Positions 53,421 to 63,343 of a stretch of 64,000 bases of DNA are shown piece after piece. Location: NCBI GenBank assembly GCA_016209015.1, contig JACQWY010000004.1, forward strand, positions 1-64,000, in the 5' to 3' direction. The stretch comes from Gammaproteobacteria bacterium (GTDB lineage Bacteria; Pseudomonadota; Gammaproteobacteria; Ga0077536). Below the pieces are notes generated by a model. That model was given only the letters and a program-made list of their open reading frames with translations. It was not told the DNA's origin and searched no databases. The translations under genes were made by a program, and so were the position numbers. How positions within the stretch are numbered: position 1 is the stretch's first letter; each line of letters opens with the position of its first letter.

Positions 53421-54599
53421 TCATCCATGGGCCGCGCTCCGGGCCGGTTCACGCCGCTGGAGCTGCCGGTAGACGTCGACCAGCCGCTGGACGACGACGT
53501 CCTTCTGCGAGGTGCGCATGATCTTCTCGCGGGCTGCTGCCCCGAGGCGCCGGCAGCGCTCCGGATCCTGCCACAGGGATCGGATGCACTCCGCGAGCTC
53601 GCGATGATCGCCGGGTTCGAACAGCAGTCCGGTCACCCCGTCCTCCACGATCTCCGGGAGTCCACCGATGCGCGAGGCGATGACCGGTATGCCGCGACTC
53701 ATCGCTTCGCCTATCACCATCGGGAAAGTCTCGAACCACGTGCTGGGCACGACGAGCATACGCGCCCCCCTGTAGAAATTCAGCACTTCGGCGCGCGAGC
53801 GCGTCACCACGATGCGGACGTTGGCGAGGTCCGCGGTGTCGCGGAGCGCAGGCGCGTCACCGGCGAGCTCGAACGGCAAACCCGTCGCACGCGCGGCCCC
53901 GGCGAGGGTCGCGAGTCCCTTCTCGGGCGCGAAGCGGCCCACATAGGCGACGTACTTACCCGCACCGGGATCCGCGGCGCTGTCCGGCGCATCGAATACA
54001 TAGGGGATGGTCACGACGTTGCCCGGCGACACGCCGGCATGCGCGACCAGCCAGCGTCCGGCGAAGTCGGTCGGCGTGACGAAGCGATCGACGTGTCCGT
54101 CGTAGAGATGGAAATGACGCGCAACCGCATGCCGGAGCGAATAGGCCACGCTCTCGGTCAGGTGCTCACGGCAGTTCCTGAGGATGCCCCAGTACTCGCG
54201 GCCGCCGAGACAGCGCGTGCATTCCTCGCCATGGCGCGAGTGCATGCCCACCGGACAGGTGAGCTGATAGTCGTAGATCGTCATCACCACCGGGATTCCG
54301 CGTTCGCTGCACAGGGGCAGGACCCACGGCGATATCAGCGGATAGAGCTTGTGGGCGTGCACGACATCGGGCGCGAAGGTGTCGAGCGTCCGCGCGAAGG
54401 CGGCGCGGGCCGTGGGCGAATACACGCCGCTGCAGAACGCCGCGAGCTTGCCGCGGAGCCCCGGGCGCATGTCCTGACTCGAATAAGCGAAGGAACGTAC
54501 TTCTACGCCGGCTTCCTGGAGCATCTCCACGGTCGCGAGCGTCGCGTTGTCGGCTCCGCCGCGATAGCGGTGGAGGTTGTAGGCGTGCAGAATCCTCAT
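53421..54599 (-). CDS. Family 4 glycosyltransferase
   Basis: This 392-residue GT-B protein has YRGGADNATL at the N-terminal glycine loop, DVVHAHKLYPL, and the C-terminal GRFAPEKGL and PSTWFETFPMVIGEAM with Glu residues of family GT4. CPVGMHSRHGEECTRC has two Cys pairs that may bind metal. ATG 54599 is used; a 6-bp upstream ATG (54605) is equally possible. It is the first gene of a three-gene reverse-strand run. Confidence 0.9.
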   Translation of the reverse strand: MRILHAYNLHRYRGGADNATLATVEMLQEAGVEVRSFAYSSQDMRPGLRGKLAAFCSGVYSPTARAAFARTLDTFAPDVVHAHKLYPLISPWVLPLCSERGIPVVMTIYDYQLTCPVGMHSRHGEECTRCLGGREYWGILRNCREHLTESVAYSLRHAVARHFHLYDGHVDRFVTPTDFAGRWLVAHAGVSPGNVVTIPYVFDAPDSAADPGAGKYVAYVGRFAPEKGLATLAGAARATGLPFELAGDAPALRDTADLANVRIVVTRSRAEVLNFYRGARMLVVPSTWFETFPMVIGEAMSRGIPVIASRIGGLPEIVEDGVTGLLFEPGDHRELAECIRSLWQDPERCRRLGAAAREKIMRTSQKDVVVQRLVDVYRQLQRREPARSAAHG

Positions 54600-54801
54600 G
54601 ATCATCCCGTATTGCTGGAAAGAAGGCCGGACCCGTCGCTGCCGCTGCGCATTCGCGGCCGGCAGGAGGAGATTCGTCGCGTGTCCGTCACGGCGCACGG
54701 TCGAGCGGCGCCACGCAGTACCGCCGCGATATCGCGGCTATCGGCGCCATTGTAGAATAACCGCGGGCGACGTCCCGTTGCCGCTCCGCGTTTGTTGGAC
54801 A
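54600..54801. promoter_or_regulatory. Divergent spacer with 16-bp palindrome
   Basis: GCCGCGATATCGCGGC (54723-54738) is a perfect 16-bp palindrome in the spacer between the GT4 and the YfhO-like gene. TAGAAT (54753-54758) may be a -10 box for the forward gene. The palindrome could be an operator; the binder is unknown. Confidence 0.45.
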
Positions 54802-57237
54802 ATGCCGCTTTTCGACCGTGCGCCGATTGTGAACGAGATCGCCGAATCCGTGATTCCCGCGAACGCCGTGCGCCCCCGGACCCGCTGGCGATCGCCGTTT
54901 GCTCTCGTGCTCGCGCTCGGTGCGATCGCGATCCTGCTCGTCGCGGGCCGCGCGCTGCTGCCGGATCGCAGCCTGATGCCGCTCGATCTCCTGCACCAGG
55001 GCCTGCTGCCCTGGGCGAACGACGTTCGCGAGCCCGGGTTCACGGACCAGTACGGCATCGACGTCGTTCAGGAATATCTTCCGACCTACACCTTCCTCGC
55101 GCGCGCACTGCGTGCGGGGCAGTTGCCGACCTGGAATCCCTATAACCGCGGCGGCTCGCCCCACCTCGACAATCCGGTGTCGATCCCGTTCCACCCCTTG
55201 TTGCTCCTGCTGATCTGGCTGTCGCCGGATCAGGTCTACGACTTCCAGGTGGTTCTGCACTTCGGCTTCGCCTTCCTCGCCATGGCGCTGTATTTGCGCG
55301 CCGCCCGGCTGCACAGCGGCGCCGTACTGTTCGGCGCGCTCTCATGGACGTTCTGCGCGTTCTTCTCGATCAACTGCCTGCACGGACGGAGCATCGCCGC
55401 GTTGAGCCTGCTGCCGCTCGTGCTGCTGTGCCTGGAGCGGTTTCTCGCGAAGCCGGAAAGCCGGCGTGTGTGGCAGCTCGGTCTCGTCCTCGGCTTCACG
55501 CTGCTGATCGCCGACCCCGCCGGCATCCTCGCGATGACGGTCGTGCTCGGACTGAAGCTCTTCGGACATCGCCTCTTCGAAGCGCCGTCGCTGCGCGGGA
55601 AGCTCGGCGGGATCGTGTGCGCGGGACTCATCGCCTGCGCGGCGGCGGCGCCGGTGCTCCTGTCGGAGGCGGAAGGCCTCGCGACGAGCGTGCGCGCATT
55701 CGAGTACGGCGGTCCGTATGCGTGGTCCCAGTCCGTGCTCAGGACGATCGGCGGTTATCTCGCGCTGCTGGTCGCGACCGTGCATCCCTATGCGCTCGGC
55801 TCGAGAGCGAGCATCGATGCCCTGAAACCGTTCGGATACACCATCGCGTTCATTCCTTTCGCCGGTACGTTCGCGCTGCCGTTCGCCGCCGTCGCGGCGC
55901 GCCGTCTGTGGACGGAACGGCGCTGGCGCTGGGTCGTGCTGACGTTCGCCGCCGGTCTCGTGCTGCAGTACCCGTCCGTCGTCGCGGTCCTCGCGGATCG
56001 CAACGTGATCGTGATCGCCTTCGCGCTCGTGCTGGCCGCGGCGCTCGGCATGGATCGCTTCCTCGCGATGAACCCGGCCGAAATCCGCCGCAGCGCGAAG
56101 CTCCTGCTCGCGTTCACGGGGCTCGCCTGGGCGGCGTTCCTGGCGCGCGAGCTCGTGCTCCACGAGTTCGGACCGCGCCTCCTCGAGACGCTCACCAAAG
56201 CCATCCAGGCGAATCTGTCAGGCTACCTGTTCGAACGTTATGCCGAGTGGAAGCTCGCGAGCGCCGGACGTTTTCTCGCGCTCCAGCATCTCTGGAGCGC
56301 ACCGAACGTCCTGTTCCTCGCCGGCCTCAGCGTATTCTCGATCGCCTGGTATCGCGCCGCCCGCCGGCCGGTGCTCGTGCTCGCCTGTCTCGCGCCCGTG
56401 GTGTTCGGTGCCGCGAACGTGCACGTCTTCGACGAAGTCCGCTACCCGCTGCCCTTGCCGGCGCCCGGCCTCGCGCTCGCGCCGACGGATCTCGCCCCGC
56501 CCCGCGTGCTCGTCGCGCGCGAGGGCGTCGACAACCGGCTGCTGCTCACGGCCATGCTCCCGCAGTTGTACGGGCTCGCGCAGGTGCGCGGTTACGGTTC
56601 CCTGTTTCCCCTGAACCCGGACGTGCTGACGAGCGAGCTCCCGCCGGAGCATCCGCTGTACGAAGTCGTGGGTGTGAACTATCTCGTCACCGCACGGGAT
56701 TCGACGACGACGAGTCCGGCTTTCCCCGAAAAGGTCCACGGCGGCGACATGAACGTCTATGCGCGGACACGTCCCGCCTCGCGCTTCCACGTGACGGGGC
56801 GTCTGGTGCAGGTCGGGACACGCGAGGCCGCGGCCGAGCGGGCGCGTGCGGACACCCGGGCTGTCGACGCGCGCAGCTTCTACGTCACGACGCTTTCGCC
56901 GGCCTATCGGGGCGAGCACCCGGTCGCGGCGAAGATCCGCGTGCTCGACGAATCGCCGACGCGCATCGCGCTCGACGTGGAGGCCGATGCGGACGCCCTG
57001 CTCGTCATCGGGGACACGCACTATCGCGGCTGGCGGGCGAGCATCGATGGCGCGGCGGCGGCGATCGATCCGGTCGACGGTGCACTGCGCGGCATCTCCC
57101 TGCACCAGGGACGCAACGCGGTGCGCCTCGATTATGTGCACTGGCCCTCGCGAATCGGATTCGGCATGCAGCTCGGACTGTCGATCGTCGCGATCGGCGC
57201 CGTCGTGATGCGCAGGCGGCGCGCCGTATCTCGCTAG
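54802..57237 (+). CDS. YfhO-like multi-pass membrane protein (GT-C type)
   Basis: This 811-residue protein has about 11-13 membrane helices in residues 35-560, then a soluble C-terminal domain (600-790) and a last helix. Features such as DLLHQGLLPWANDVREPG near the first loop, and the shape, fit YfhO family membrane glycosyltransferases. They handle lipid-linked sugars. No catalytic residues were assigned. The gene stands alone on the forward strand, next to a long spacer. Confidence 0.83.
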   Translation: MPLFDRAPIVNEIAESVIPANAVRPRTRWRSPFALVLALGAIAILLVAGRALLPDRSLMPLDLLHQGLLPWANDVREPGFTDQYGIDVVQEYLPTYTFLARALRAGQLPTWNPYNRGGSPHLDNPVSIPFHPLLLLLIWLSPDQVYDFQVVLHFGFAFLAMALYLRAARLHSGAVLFGALSWTFCAFFSINCLHGRSIAALSLLPLVLLCLERFLAKPESRRVWQLGLVLGFTLLIADPAGILAMTVVLGLKLFGHRLFEAPSLRGKLGGIVCAGLIACAAAAPVLLSEAEGLATSVRAFEYGGPYAWSQSVLRTIGGYLALLVATVHPYALGSRASIDALKPFGYTIAFIPFAGTFALPFAAVAARRLWTERRWRWVVLTFAAGLVLQYPSVVAVLADRNVIVIAFALVLAAALGMDRFLAMNPAEIRRSAKLLLAFTGLAWAAFLARELVLHEFGPRLLETLTKAIQANLSGYLFERYAEWKLASAGRFLALQHLWSAPNVLFLAGLSVFSIAWYRAARRPVLVLACLAPVVFGAANVHVFDEVRYPLPLPAPGLALAPTDLAPPRVLVAREGVDNRLLLTAMLPQLYGLAQVRGYGSLFPLNPDVLTSELPPEHPLYEVVGVNYLVTARDSTTTSPAFPEKVHGGDMNVYARTRPASRFHVTGRLVQVGTREAAAERARADTRAVDARSFYVTTLSPAYRGEHPVAAKIRVLDESPTRIALDVEADADALLVIGDTHYRGWRASIDGAAAAIDPVDGALRGISLHQGRNAVRLDYVHWPSRIGFGMQLGLSIVAIGAVVMRRRRAVSR

Positions 57238-57452
57238 TCGGTGCGCGGCATCGCGCGCGATGCGCGTTTTCCTTCGACACATCCTGTAACAATGGTCCAC
57301 ACACGAACGCATGCACGAACGGTAACGCGCCATACATCTCGCGACGTGGCGTTGACGGGTTTTTCGGGCCGGGGGATACTTCGGTCAGATTTGACTTGGC
57401 GGCGTTTGCATCGCGTATGCACGCTTTGGTGCGGTGAGTCGGTGAGACCTCG

Positions 57453-58457
57453 ATGAAGATTTTCGTTAGCGGGATTGCAGGCTTTCTCGGAAGCCATTTC
57501 GCCGAGCGCATGCTCGCGCAGGGACACGAAGTCGTCGGCGTCGATACGCTGATCGGCGGCTACCTGGACAACGTGCCGCAGGGCGCGGTGTTCCATCAGA
57601 GCGACGCGGGAGACGTCGCCCTGATGCGCCAGCACCTGAGCGGGTGCGACGTCGTCTTCCACGCGGCGTGCACGGCGTACGAGGGGCTGTCGGTGTTCTC
57701 GCCGAGCCTCGTCACCTACAACACCTTCCAGATCACGGCCTCGATGATCAGCGCCGCCATCCACAACAACGTGCGGCGCTTCGTGTTCTGTTCGAGCATG
57801 GCGCGCTACGGTTCGCAGGAAGTCGTTCCTTTCACCGAGGACATGACCTGCAACCCGCAGGATCCCTACGGCATCGCGAAGTACTCCGCCGAGCTGCTGT
57901 TGCGGAATCTGTGCGAGGTCCACGGCATGGAGTACACGATCTGTGTGCCCCACAACATCATCGGTCCGCGCCAGAAGTACGACGATCCCTACCGCAACGT
58001 CGCCGCGATCATGATCAACCTGATGCTCCAGGGCAAACAGCCGATCATTTACGGGGACGGCAACCAGAAGCGCTGCTTCTCCTTCGTCGCGGACGATCTC
58101 CAGTGCATCGAGAAGATGGTCCTCGAAGGCGGTCTGCACGGCGAAGTGATCAACATCGGACCGGACGAGGAGTTCGTGACCATCAACGAGCTGGCGCGCA
58201 CGATCGCCGAGTTGCTGGATTTCGATCTCGATCCGCGGTACGTGCCCGATCGACCGCAGGAAGTGCGCCTCGCGAACTGCTCGGCGGCGAAGGCGCGCAG
58301 GCTCCTCGGTTACAGGACGCAGACGTCGTTGCGCGACGGGCTCAAGGACATGATCGAGTACGTGAAGCGCCGCGGCGTGAAGCCGTTCCGCTACCACCTC
58401 GATCTCGAAATCGTCAACGAGCTCTGCCCGAAGACCTGGAAGGACAGGTTGTTCTGA
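57453..58457 (+). CDS. NAD-dependent epimerase/dehydratase
   Basis: This 334-residue extended SDR has GIAGFLGSHFAE (NAD site), FHAACTAYEG, and the catalytic pair in YGIAKYSAE. It resembles UDP-glucose epimerase-like sugar enzymes. The sugar is unknown. It converges on an SGNH gene with a 16-bp gap containing a short GC hairpin (58468-58486). Confidence 0.9.
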   Translation: MKIFVSGIAGFLGSHFAERMLAQGHEVVGVDTLIGGYLDNVPQGAVFHQSDAGDVALMRQHLSGCDVVFHAACTAYEGLSVFSPSLVTYNTFQITASMISAAIHNNVRRFVFCSSMARYGSQEVVPFTEDMTCNPQDPYGIAKYSAELLLRNLCEVHGMEYTICVPHNIIGPRQKYDDPYRNVAAIMINLMLQGKQPIIYGDGNQKRCFSFVADDLQCIEKMVLEGGLHGEVINIGPDEEFVTINELARTIAELLDFDLDPRYVPDRPQEVRLANCSAAKARRLLGYRTQTSLRDGLKDMIEYVKRRGVKPFRYHLDLEIVNELCPKTWKDRLF

Positions 58458-58473
58458 GCCCGGACGGGGGCGC

Positions 58474-59715
58474 TCAACGGGCGCCCTGATCCCGCACTCC
58501 CGAAGCCGCGTTCCCTCCCGCCGTGCCCGCAGGCGCGACAGCGGCGTCCTGCTTCACGTCCCACCCCTTGCCCGCGATGTAGGCCTTCACGATGTCGGCG
58601 AGGAGCGCGTTGCCTTCGGCGTTGAAATGCCCCGCGCAGGAGCTGTTGTCGGCGATGAGATCGCAGTAGGGGCGCTCGCCGAGGCGCGCGGCGAACTCGG
58701 GCGTCAGCTCGAGATAGGCGATGCCGTGTGCATCGAGCGCCGCCATGACGGACTGCAGTGCGGACCTGCCGTGCTCCTGGTAGTAGCGGTACGACTGCGG
58801 CGTCGGCAGCAGCAGCACGGCGCAATGCTTGTTCCGCGCGCGGCACTCGGCGCCGAACTGCGCGAAGATGCCCGTCAGGATGTCGAAGCTCGTGCTCGGA
58901 TGGCCCGGGTTCAGGTAGTCGGACCAGCTCGGGCGCCCGCGCAGCCTGCTGACGACGCGCGTCTGCGTCGCCGCGCGCGCCAGCGTCAGGAAATAGGGAA
59001 ACCGGATCGGGACGGGACCGAAGCGCGATCCCGGCAGCAGCTTGTCGTCGGCGAGGAAATCCCGCGGCGCATCGAGGAAATGGTCGAGCTCGGCGAGCGG
59101 AATCTGCGGCATGTCGAGCAACGTGAGCCTGCCGTCCGTGAAGTCGAAGCGCGGCTTGAAGCTCGTCGGAAACACGCCGAGCGCGAAATACGCGTTGCGG
59201 GTGAGATTGCGCACGACGTCCGGCGGGAAGAACCCGAGGAACGTGATCGGCGCGCGGTCGTTCGTGTTGTACTCGAAGCGCAGGAACGCCTGATCCGTGC
59301 CGTAACCGCCGACGCCGAAATTCGCGACCGGGCACCCGAGCAATCCGGACAGCACGGCGGACCAAGCCTCGGCGTTACCCACGTCGGAGCCGTAGGTGAA
59401 GGAATCGCCGTAGGCGGAGACGCACGCGTCGACGCGCTGTGGAAACGCCGGGACCGGCCGCGCGCCGGTCCGAGCGTAGTTCTCGCTGCCGATCTGCTCC
59501 GGCGGCGGCCAGCCGAGGCGCGGATCCCTGCGGCGCAGATAGTCCTCGTATTCCTTCGCGGATACGGCGGGGCGCGTGTAGAACAGGGACGTCGTGAGCG
59601 GCGAGTGCGCGAGGAACGACACCAGCACATAGGCACCGCCTTCGAGCAGCGCGAGCGTGAAGACGAGCGACAGCAGAATTCCGCGGCCACGCCGCCACAT
59701 CGTGCGCAAGCTCAT
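58474..59715 (-). CDS. SGNH hydrolase-like protein with N-terminal anchor
   Basis: This 413-residue protein has one membrane helix (10-35) and block I AYGDSFTYGSD, block II FGVGGYGTDQA, and a C-terminal CAGHFNAEGN supplying the His region. It is the second such enzyme in the locus. It likely esterifies or deacylates the polymer. The ATG overlaps the flippase stop by four bases (ATGA). Confidence 0.86.
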   Translation of the reverse strand: MSLRTMWRRGRGILLSLVFTLALLEGGAYVLVSFLAHSPLTTSLFYTRPAVSAKEYEDYLRRRDPRLGWPPPEQIGSENYARTGARPVPAFPQRVDACVSAYGDSFTYGSDVGNAEAWSAVLSGLLGCPVANFGVGGYGTDQAFLRFEYNTNDRAPITFLGFFPPDVVRNLTRNAYFALGVFPTSFKPRFDFTDGRLTLLDMPQIPLAELDHFLDAPRDFLADDKLLPGSRFGPVPIRFPYFLTLARAATQTRVVSRLRGRPSWSDYLNPGHPSTSFDILTGIFAQFGAECRARNKHCAVLLLPTPQSYRYYQEHGRSALQSVMAALDAHGIAYLELTPEFAARLGERPYCDLIADNSSCAGHFNAEGNALLADIVKAYIAGKGWDVKQDAAVAPAGTAGGNAASGVRDQGAR

Positions 59716-61166
59716 GGCGCGCTCACGCCGGCCCGACGCCCGGCACGCGAGCGGCCGAGCGCCGACAGTATTTCTTCGGGTATGAGCCGGAACACGTGGA
59801 CGAACGCCGCATAGGCCATCACCGCGAACGGCACGACGAGCGGATTGCGATCGGCATGACTCAACTGCAGCGCCGCGAGCAGCGCTGCGTTCGCACCCAC
59901 GAGCTTCAACCAGAACCCGAGCACGAAAGGATTGCCGGCGTGTACGAGCACGTAGCGCTGTTGCACGAGCAGCATCCAGACGTGGCTGACGAGCGCGGCC
60001 CAGGCGGCGCCGACCATGCCGTGACGCGGGATGAGGACGAAGTTCAAGGCGATGTTGATGACCGCGGCCACTGCGGTGTTCCAGTAGGAGTGCTGCACGG
60101 TACCGGTGGAGAGGTTCGCCACGACTCCGATGAGGCAGTAAATCAGGATGACGAAGATCACTGCGAGGATGCCGACGACGCTGGCCGCCTCGGCGTAGTC
60201 CGCGCCGTACAGCAGCGTGATGATCGGGAGCGCGAGATACTGCGCCACCACGGCGACCGGGAAGGAGAGAACACCCGCGACCTCGGTGACGCACCGGATG
60301 GCGACGAGCGCGCCTTCCTTGCCGGCCCGCTGCTCGCGGGAGAGTATCGGGATCAGCGGCCACAGCGCGGTGACGGCGAGCATGCCGCCGAAGTCCAGCA
60401 GCTTATAGGCCGCCCCGTACAGGCCGGTATCGCGCGGTGTCGTCATGTAGCTCAGCATCATCACGTCGGCGCGCGTGTTGACGATGTAGAACAGCGCACC
60501 GACGCCGAGCGGTATCGCGAGCGCGGCAATCGATTTCAGCGCCTGCCAGCGGATGTCGAAGCGCGGTCGTACGACCCGTGTCGCGAGATGGAACGCGAGG
60601 ATCGTGTAGAGCACGTTGCATCCGACCCACGCCCAGAGATAGTCGAGCAGCGGGACGTGCAGCCAGGGCAGCAGGACGAGGCTCACCGCGGCGAGGCTCA
60701 CGCTGTAGAGGAGGCTCGCATACACGGAGTAGCGCGGGCGGCCGAATACCTGGTACACCGGGTCGAAGAAGCGCGATGCCACGAACGGAATGGAGATTGC
60801 GCACACCAGCAGCGGACCGAGCAGCCCGCGATCCGCGAACGGTATCGCGGCCAGCGCGAGGAGCGTGGCCGCGAGCGTCGTCGCTGCGCGTATCACCAGG
60901 AAGTTCCCGAAGTAGAGATCGGGCTCGGCGTGCGAATCCGTCGTCAGGCCGTGGGCGAGCACGGAGGTCGTGCCCAGATCCGCGAGCGTCGCCGCGATGT
61001 TCACGCAGGCCATCACGAACGTGTAGTTGCCGAAGTCGTTCGTGCCCAGCACGCGCGCGACGAGCACGAGACTCAGGAGGTTCGCGGCCACCGACAGCGC
61101 CCGGCTGATGCTCTGCGCTCCGGCGCTGGAGAGATACTGCTGCCATCGGCCCGTTGCCACCGCCAT
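59712..61166 (-). CDS. Polysaccharide flippase (Wzx family)
   Basis: This 484-residue protein has about 12-14 hydrophobic segments, a start GAQSISRALSVAANLLSLV and other features of the oligosaccharide flippase family. It moves undecaprenyl-linked repeat units across the membrane. Its stop overlaps the SGNH gene's start, so transport and modification are co-expressed. No Wzy polymerase was found near it. Confidence 0.92.
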   Translation of the reverse strand: MAVATGRWQQYLSSAGAQSISRALSVAANLLSLVLVARVLGTNDFGNYTFVMACVNIAATLADLGTTSVLAHGLTTDSHAEPDLYFGNFLVIRAATTLAATLLALAAIPFADRGLLGPLLVCAISIPFVASRFFDPVYQVFGRPRYSVYASLLYSVSLAAVSLVLLPWLHVPLLDYLWAWVGCNVLYTILAFHLATRVVRPRFDIRWQALKSIAALAIPLGVGALFYIVNTRADVMMLSYMTTPRDTGLYGAAYKLLDFGGMLAVTALWPLIPILSREQRAGKEGALVAIRCVTEVAGVLSFPVAVVAQYLALPIITLLYGADYAEAASVVGILAVIFVILIYCLIGVVANLSTGTVQHSYWNTAVAAVINIALNFVLIPRHGMVGAAWAALVSHVWMLLVQQRYVLVHAGNPFVLGFWLKLVGANAALLAALQLSHADRNPLVVPFAVMAYAAFVHVFRLIPEEILSALGRSRAGRRAGVSAP

Positions 61167-61282
61167 TCACTTCGTGAGGCGGTCGGGCGATCGCCGGCGC
61201 GGGCGGATCGAGGAGACGTGGGCGCCGGGATCCGTCACGCCGCGCGGCGCCGAAGCTGCCTGCGCTACGGCGTGGTGCGCCG

Positions 61283-63343
61283 CTAGCTCGCCCACTCGCG
61301 CTCCGCGCGCTCCTTCGACGCGACCGGGCCGGCCGCTCGCGTCGAGCGCAAGGCGTTGCGGATTTCGGCGGCGATCTCCTGCGCGTTCGAGACGCAGGTG
61401 ATGATCTTGCCGCCGAGCACCGACCAGCAGCCGAAGCCGTGGTCCGTCACCACGGTCGGGCGTCCGTCGAAGTCGTCGCTGTAGGCATACACGGTGCGCA
61501 CGCCGATCCGGGACTCGACGACTTTTGCGTCGGCCAGCGCCGGCAGATAGGTCGTGGCATGGCGCAGCAGATTGTGGCGGTTCGAGTCAGCGCGCGCCCA
61601 CTCGGGCGCCGGCGCTTCCTCGCGCACGATGCTCTTCAGGACCGAATCGTGGATGCTCGAGAGCATGAACATCCGATCCTGACCCATGCTCGTGATGCTG
61701 GTGAACGGACCGTCGAGGATCGTCACCGAGACGCGCGGCAAATCGACCTCGAGCACGAGCAGCTCCACGAGATCGTGGCGCAGGGCACGGGGCGGGAACT
61801 GGAACCACTTCGCCGCGAGATTCCGGTTCGCGTAAGTCGCGTTGACGAGGAAATCGAAATCTTCGTGACGGACCTGCGTCCCGCTTCGGAACGTCAGACG
61901 CTTCTCGCCATCGGGACCGAACTCGCCGTCCAGGACCTCGGTGTTGCGCAGGACCGTGATGCCGGGCTTGCTCGCGAGTTGCGATTCCAGCAGCGCCTTG
62001 AAGGCGTGATAGTCGACGACCGATTCGTCCGTCTTCAGGCAGACGCTGACCGTGCCCTCGCGCAGAACGCCGGGCGGCGGATAGGCGTGCTCGAAGGACA
62101 GCCCGTTGCCCTCGCAGGCCGCGACATAGCGTTCGGCGGTGATCTCGCGGGCCGTGGCCGAAGTGCCGTAGTAGCAGTCGACGCCGGTATGGATGATTTC
62201 ACGGTATCGCGCCATGAAGTCGTCGCGCGATTCCTTCACCTCGTCGACCGTCTGCGGGCTGCGCGGATAGTGGAAGCCCGAGTGGTGTCGCCATTGGTTG
62301 TAGAACGAGGCTTCGGTCAGGAGCTCGCCGTGGCGCTCGAAGACGGTCACGTCGCAGAAATCGCCGAGCTCGATCGCGCAGGTCGCGCCGAAGATGCCGC
62401 CGCCGATCACCGCGACCCGCGGCCGCGGCGATTCGGCGCGGCCGCTCGAGCCCGTGGCGGCGTCGATGACGGCAGCGGCCTTGTCCCCGTCCGGATAGGC
62501 CGGCGAGTCACCGCGCAAGAGGCTCAGGAAAGCGCACAATTCGTTGCGCAGTGCCGATTGTTCGGGCGCGAGGAATATCTTCTCGACGTCGTCGTCGTCG
62601 TTCGTATGGATGACGATCGAATTGTCGATGAAATCGCAGAACAGCTTGCGATCGTCGTAGCGCAGATTCAGCGTCCTGCACTTGCGGCTGCCGCGCCAGC
62701 CCGTCTCCACCGTGGCATTGACGGGACCCTGGTAGCGGATGCTCGAGGTGCAGGTGTTCGCATGCCTGATGTGCTGGCCGAAAACCGGCGCGACCCCGAA
62801 CAGGTAGTCGATGATGTCGAAGGGATGCAGGAATTCCAGCCGCGGATCGAGGTCCTCGATCCCCGGTGTCGGGGGATTCGTGAACGTGCTCATGATCTGC
62901 TGCGGCAGCGTGCCGACGCCGTCCAGGAGTCGCTTCAGCTCGTGCACCAGCGGGTGAAAGCGATAGACGTGGCCCACCATGAAGTGTCTGCCGTGGCTGC
63001 GGGCGAGCTTCGTCAGCTCGCGCGCGCGCCGGGCATCCATCGCCGCGGGCTTCTCGACGAGCACGTGGGTATGCGGCAGGCATCGTTGCACGACGTCGAA
63101 ATGGGTATCGCTCGGCGTCACCACGTCCACGGCGTCGACGTCCAGCGCCAGCGCGGATTCCAGGTCGCTGAACGCAGGCACCCCGAACTGCGCCTCGACC
63201 TGTCGTCGCGAAGCTTCGGTACGGACGACGATGCCGGCGAGGATCGCCCGGCCTTCGGCGGCCAGACGCTGCCATTCCAGAAGGTGCTGCCGTCCGAATC
63301 GGCCGGCTCCGATCACGATAATGCGGGGTGTGGTGCTGCTCAT
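61283..63343 (-). CDS. Fusion of Gfo/Idh/MocA dehydrogenase and FAD-dependent oxidoreductase
   Basis: This single frame of 686 residues joins two enzymes. Residues 1-300 are Gfo/Idh/MocA-like: IGAGRFGRQH (11-20), VEKPAAM with the EKP motif (97-99) and HPFDIIDY as likely catalytic segment. Residues 305-686 are an FAD-dependent oxidoreductase: VIGGGIFGAT (312-321), and the C-terminal GFGCWSVLGGKIIT. No stop or frameshift breaks the two, and the linker is about 12 residues. It might carry out a two-step sugar oxidation. ATG 63343 was chosen where homology begins. It heads the reverse-strand operon to flippase and SGNH. Confidence 0.88.
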   Translation of the reverse strand: MSSTTPRIIVIGAGRFGRQHLLEWQRLAAEGRAILAGIVVRTEASRRQVEAQFGVPAFSDLESALALDVDAVDVVTPSDTHFDVVQRCLPHTHVLVEKPAAMDARRARELTKLARSHGRHFMVGHVYRFHPLVHELKRLLDGVGTLPQQIMSTFTNPPTPGIEDLDPRLEFLHPFDIIDYLFGVAPVFGQHIRHANTCTSSIRYQGPVNATVETGWRGSRKCRTLNLRYDDRKLFCDFIDNSIVIHTNDDDDVEKIFLAPEQSALRNELCAFLSLLRGDSPAYPDGDKAAAVIDAATGSSGRAESPRPRVAVIGGGIFGATCAIELGDFCDVTVFERHGELLTEASFYNQWRHHSGFHYPRSPQTVDEVKESRDDFMARYREIIHTGVDCYYGTSATAREITAERYVAACEGNGLSFEHAYPPPGVLREGTVSVCLKTDESVVDYHAFKALLESQLASKPGITVLRNTEVLDGEFGPDGEKRLTFRSGTQVRHEDFDFLVNATYANRNLAAKWFQFPPRALRHDLVELLVLEVDLPRVSVTILDGPFTSITSMGQDRMFMLSSIHDSVLKSIVREEAPAPEWARADSNRHNLLRHATTYLPALADAKVVESRIGVRTVYAYSDDFDGRPTVVTDHGFGCWSVLGGKIITCVSNAQEIAAEIRNALRSTRAAGPVASKERAEREWAS

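Noticed and set aside
58468-58486. Strong terminator between epimerase and SGNH genes
   Set aside because: Six-bp GC stem without a U-run that overlaps a stop codon. Too weak to call.
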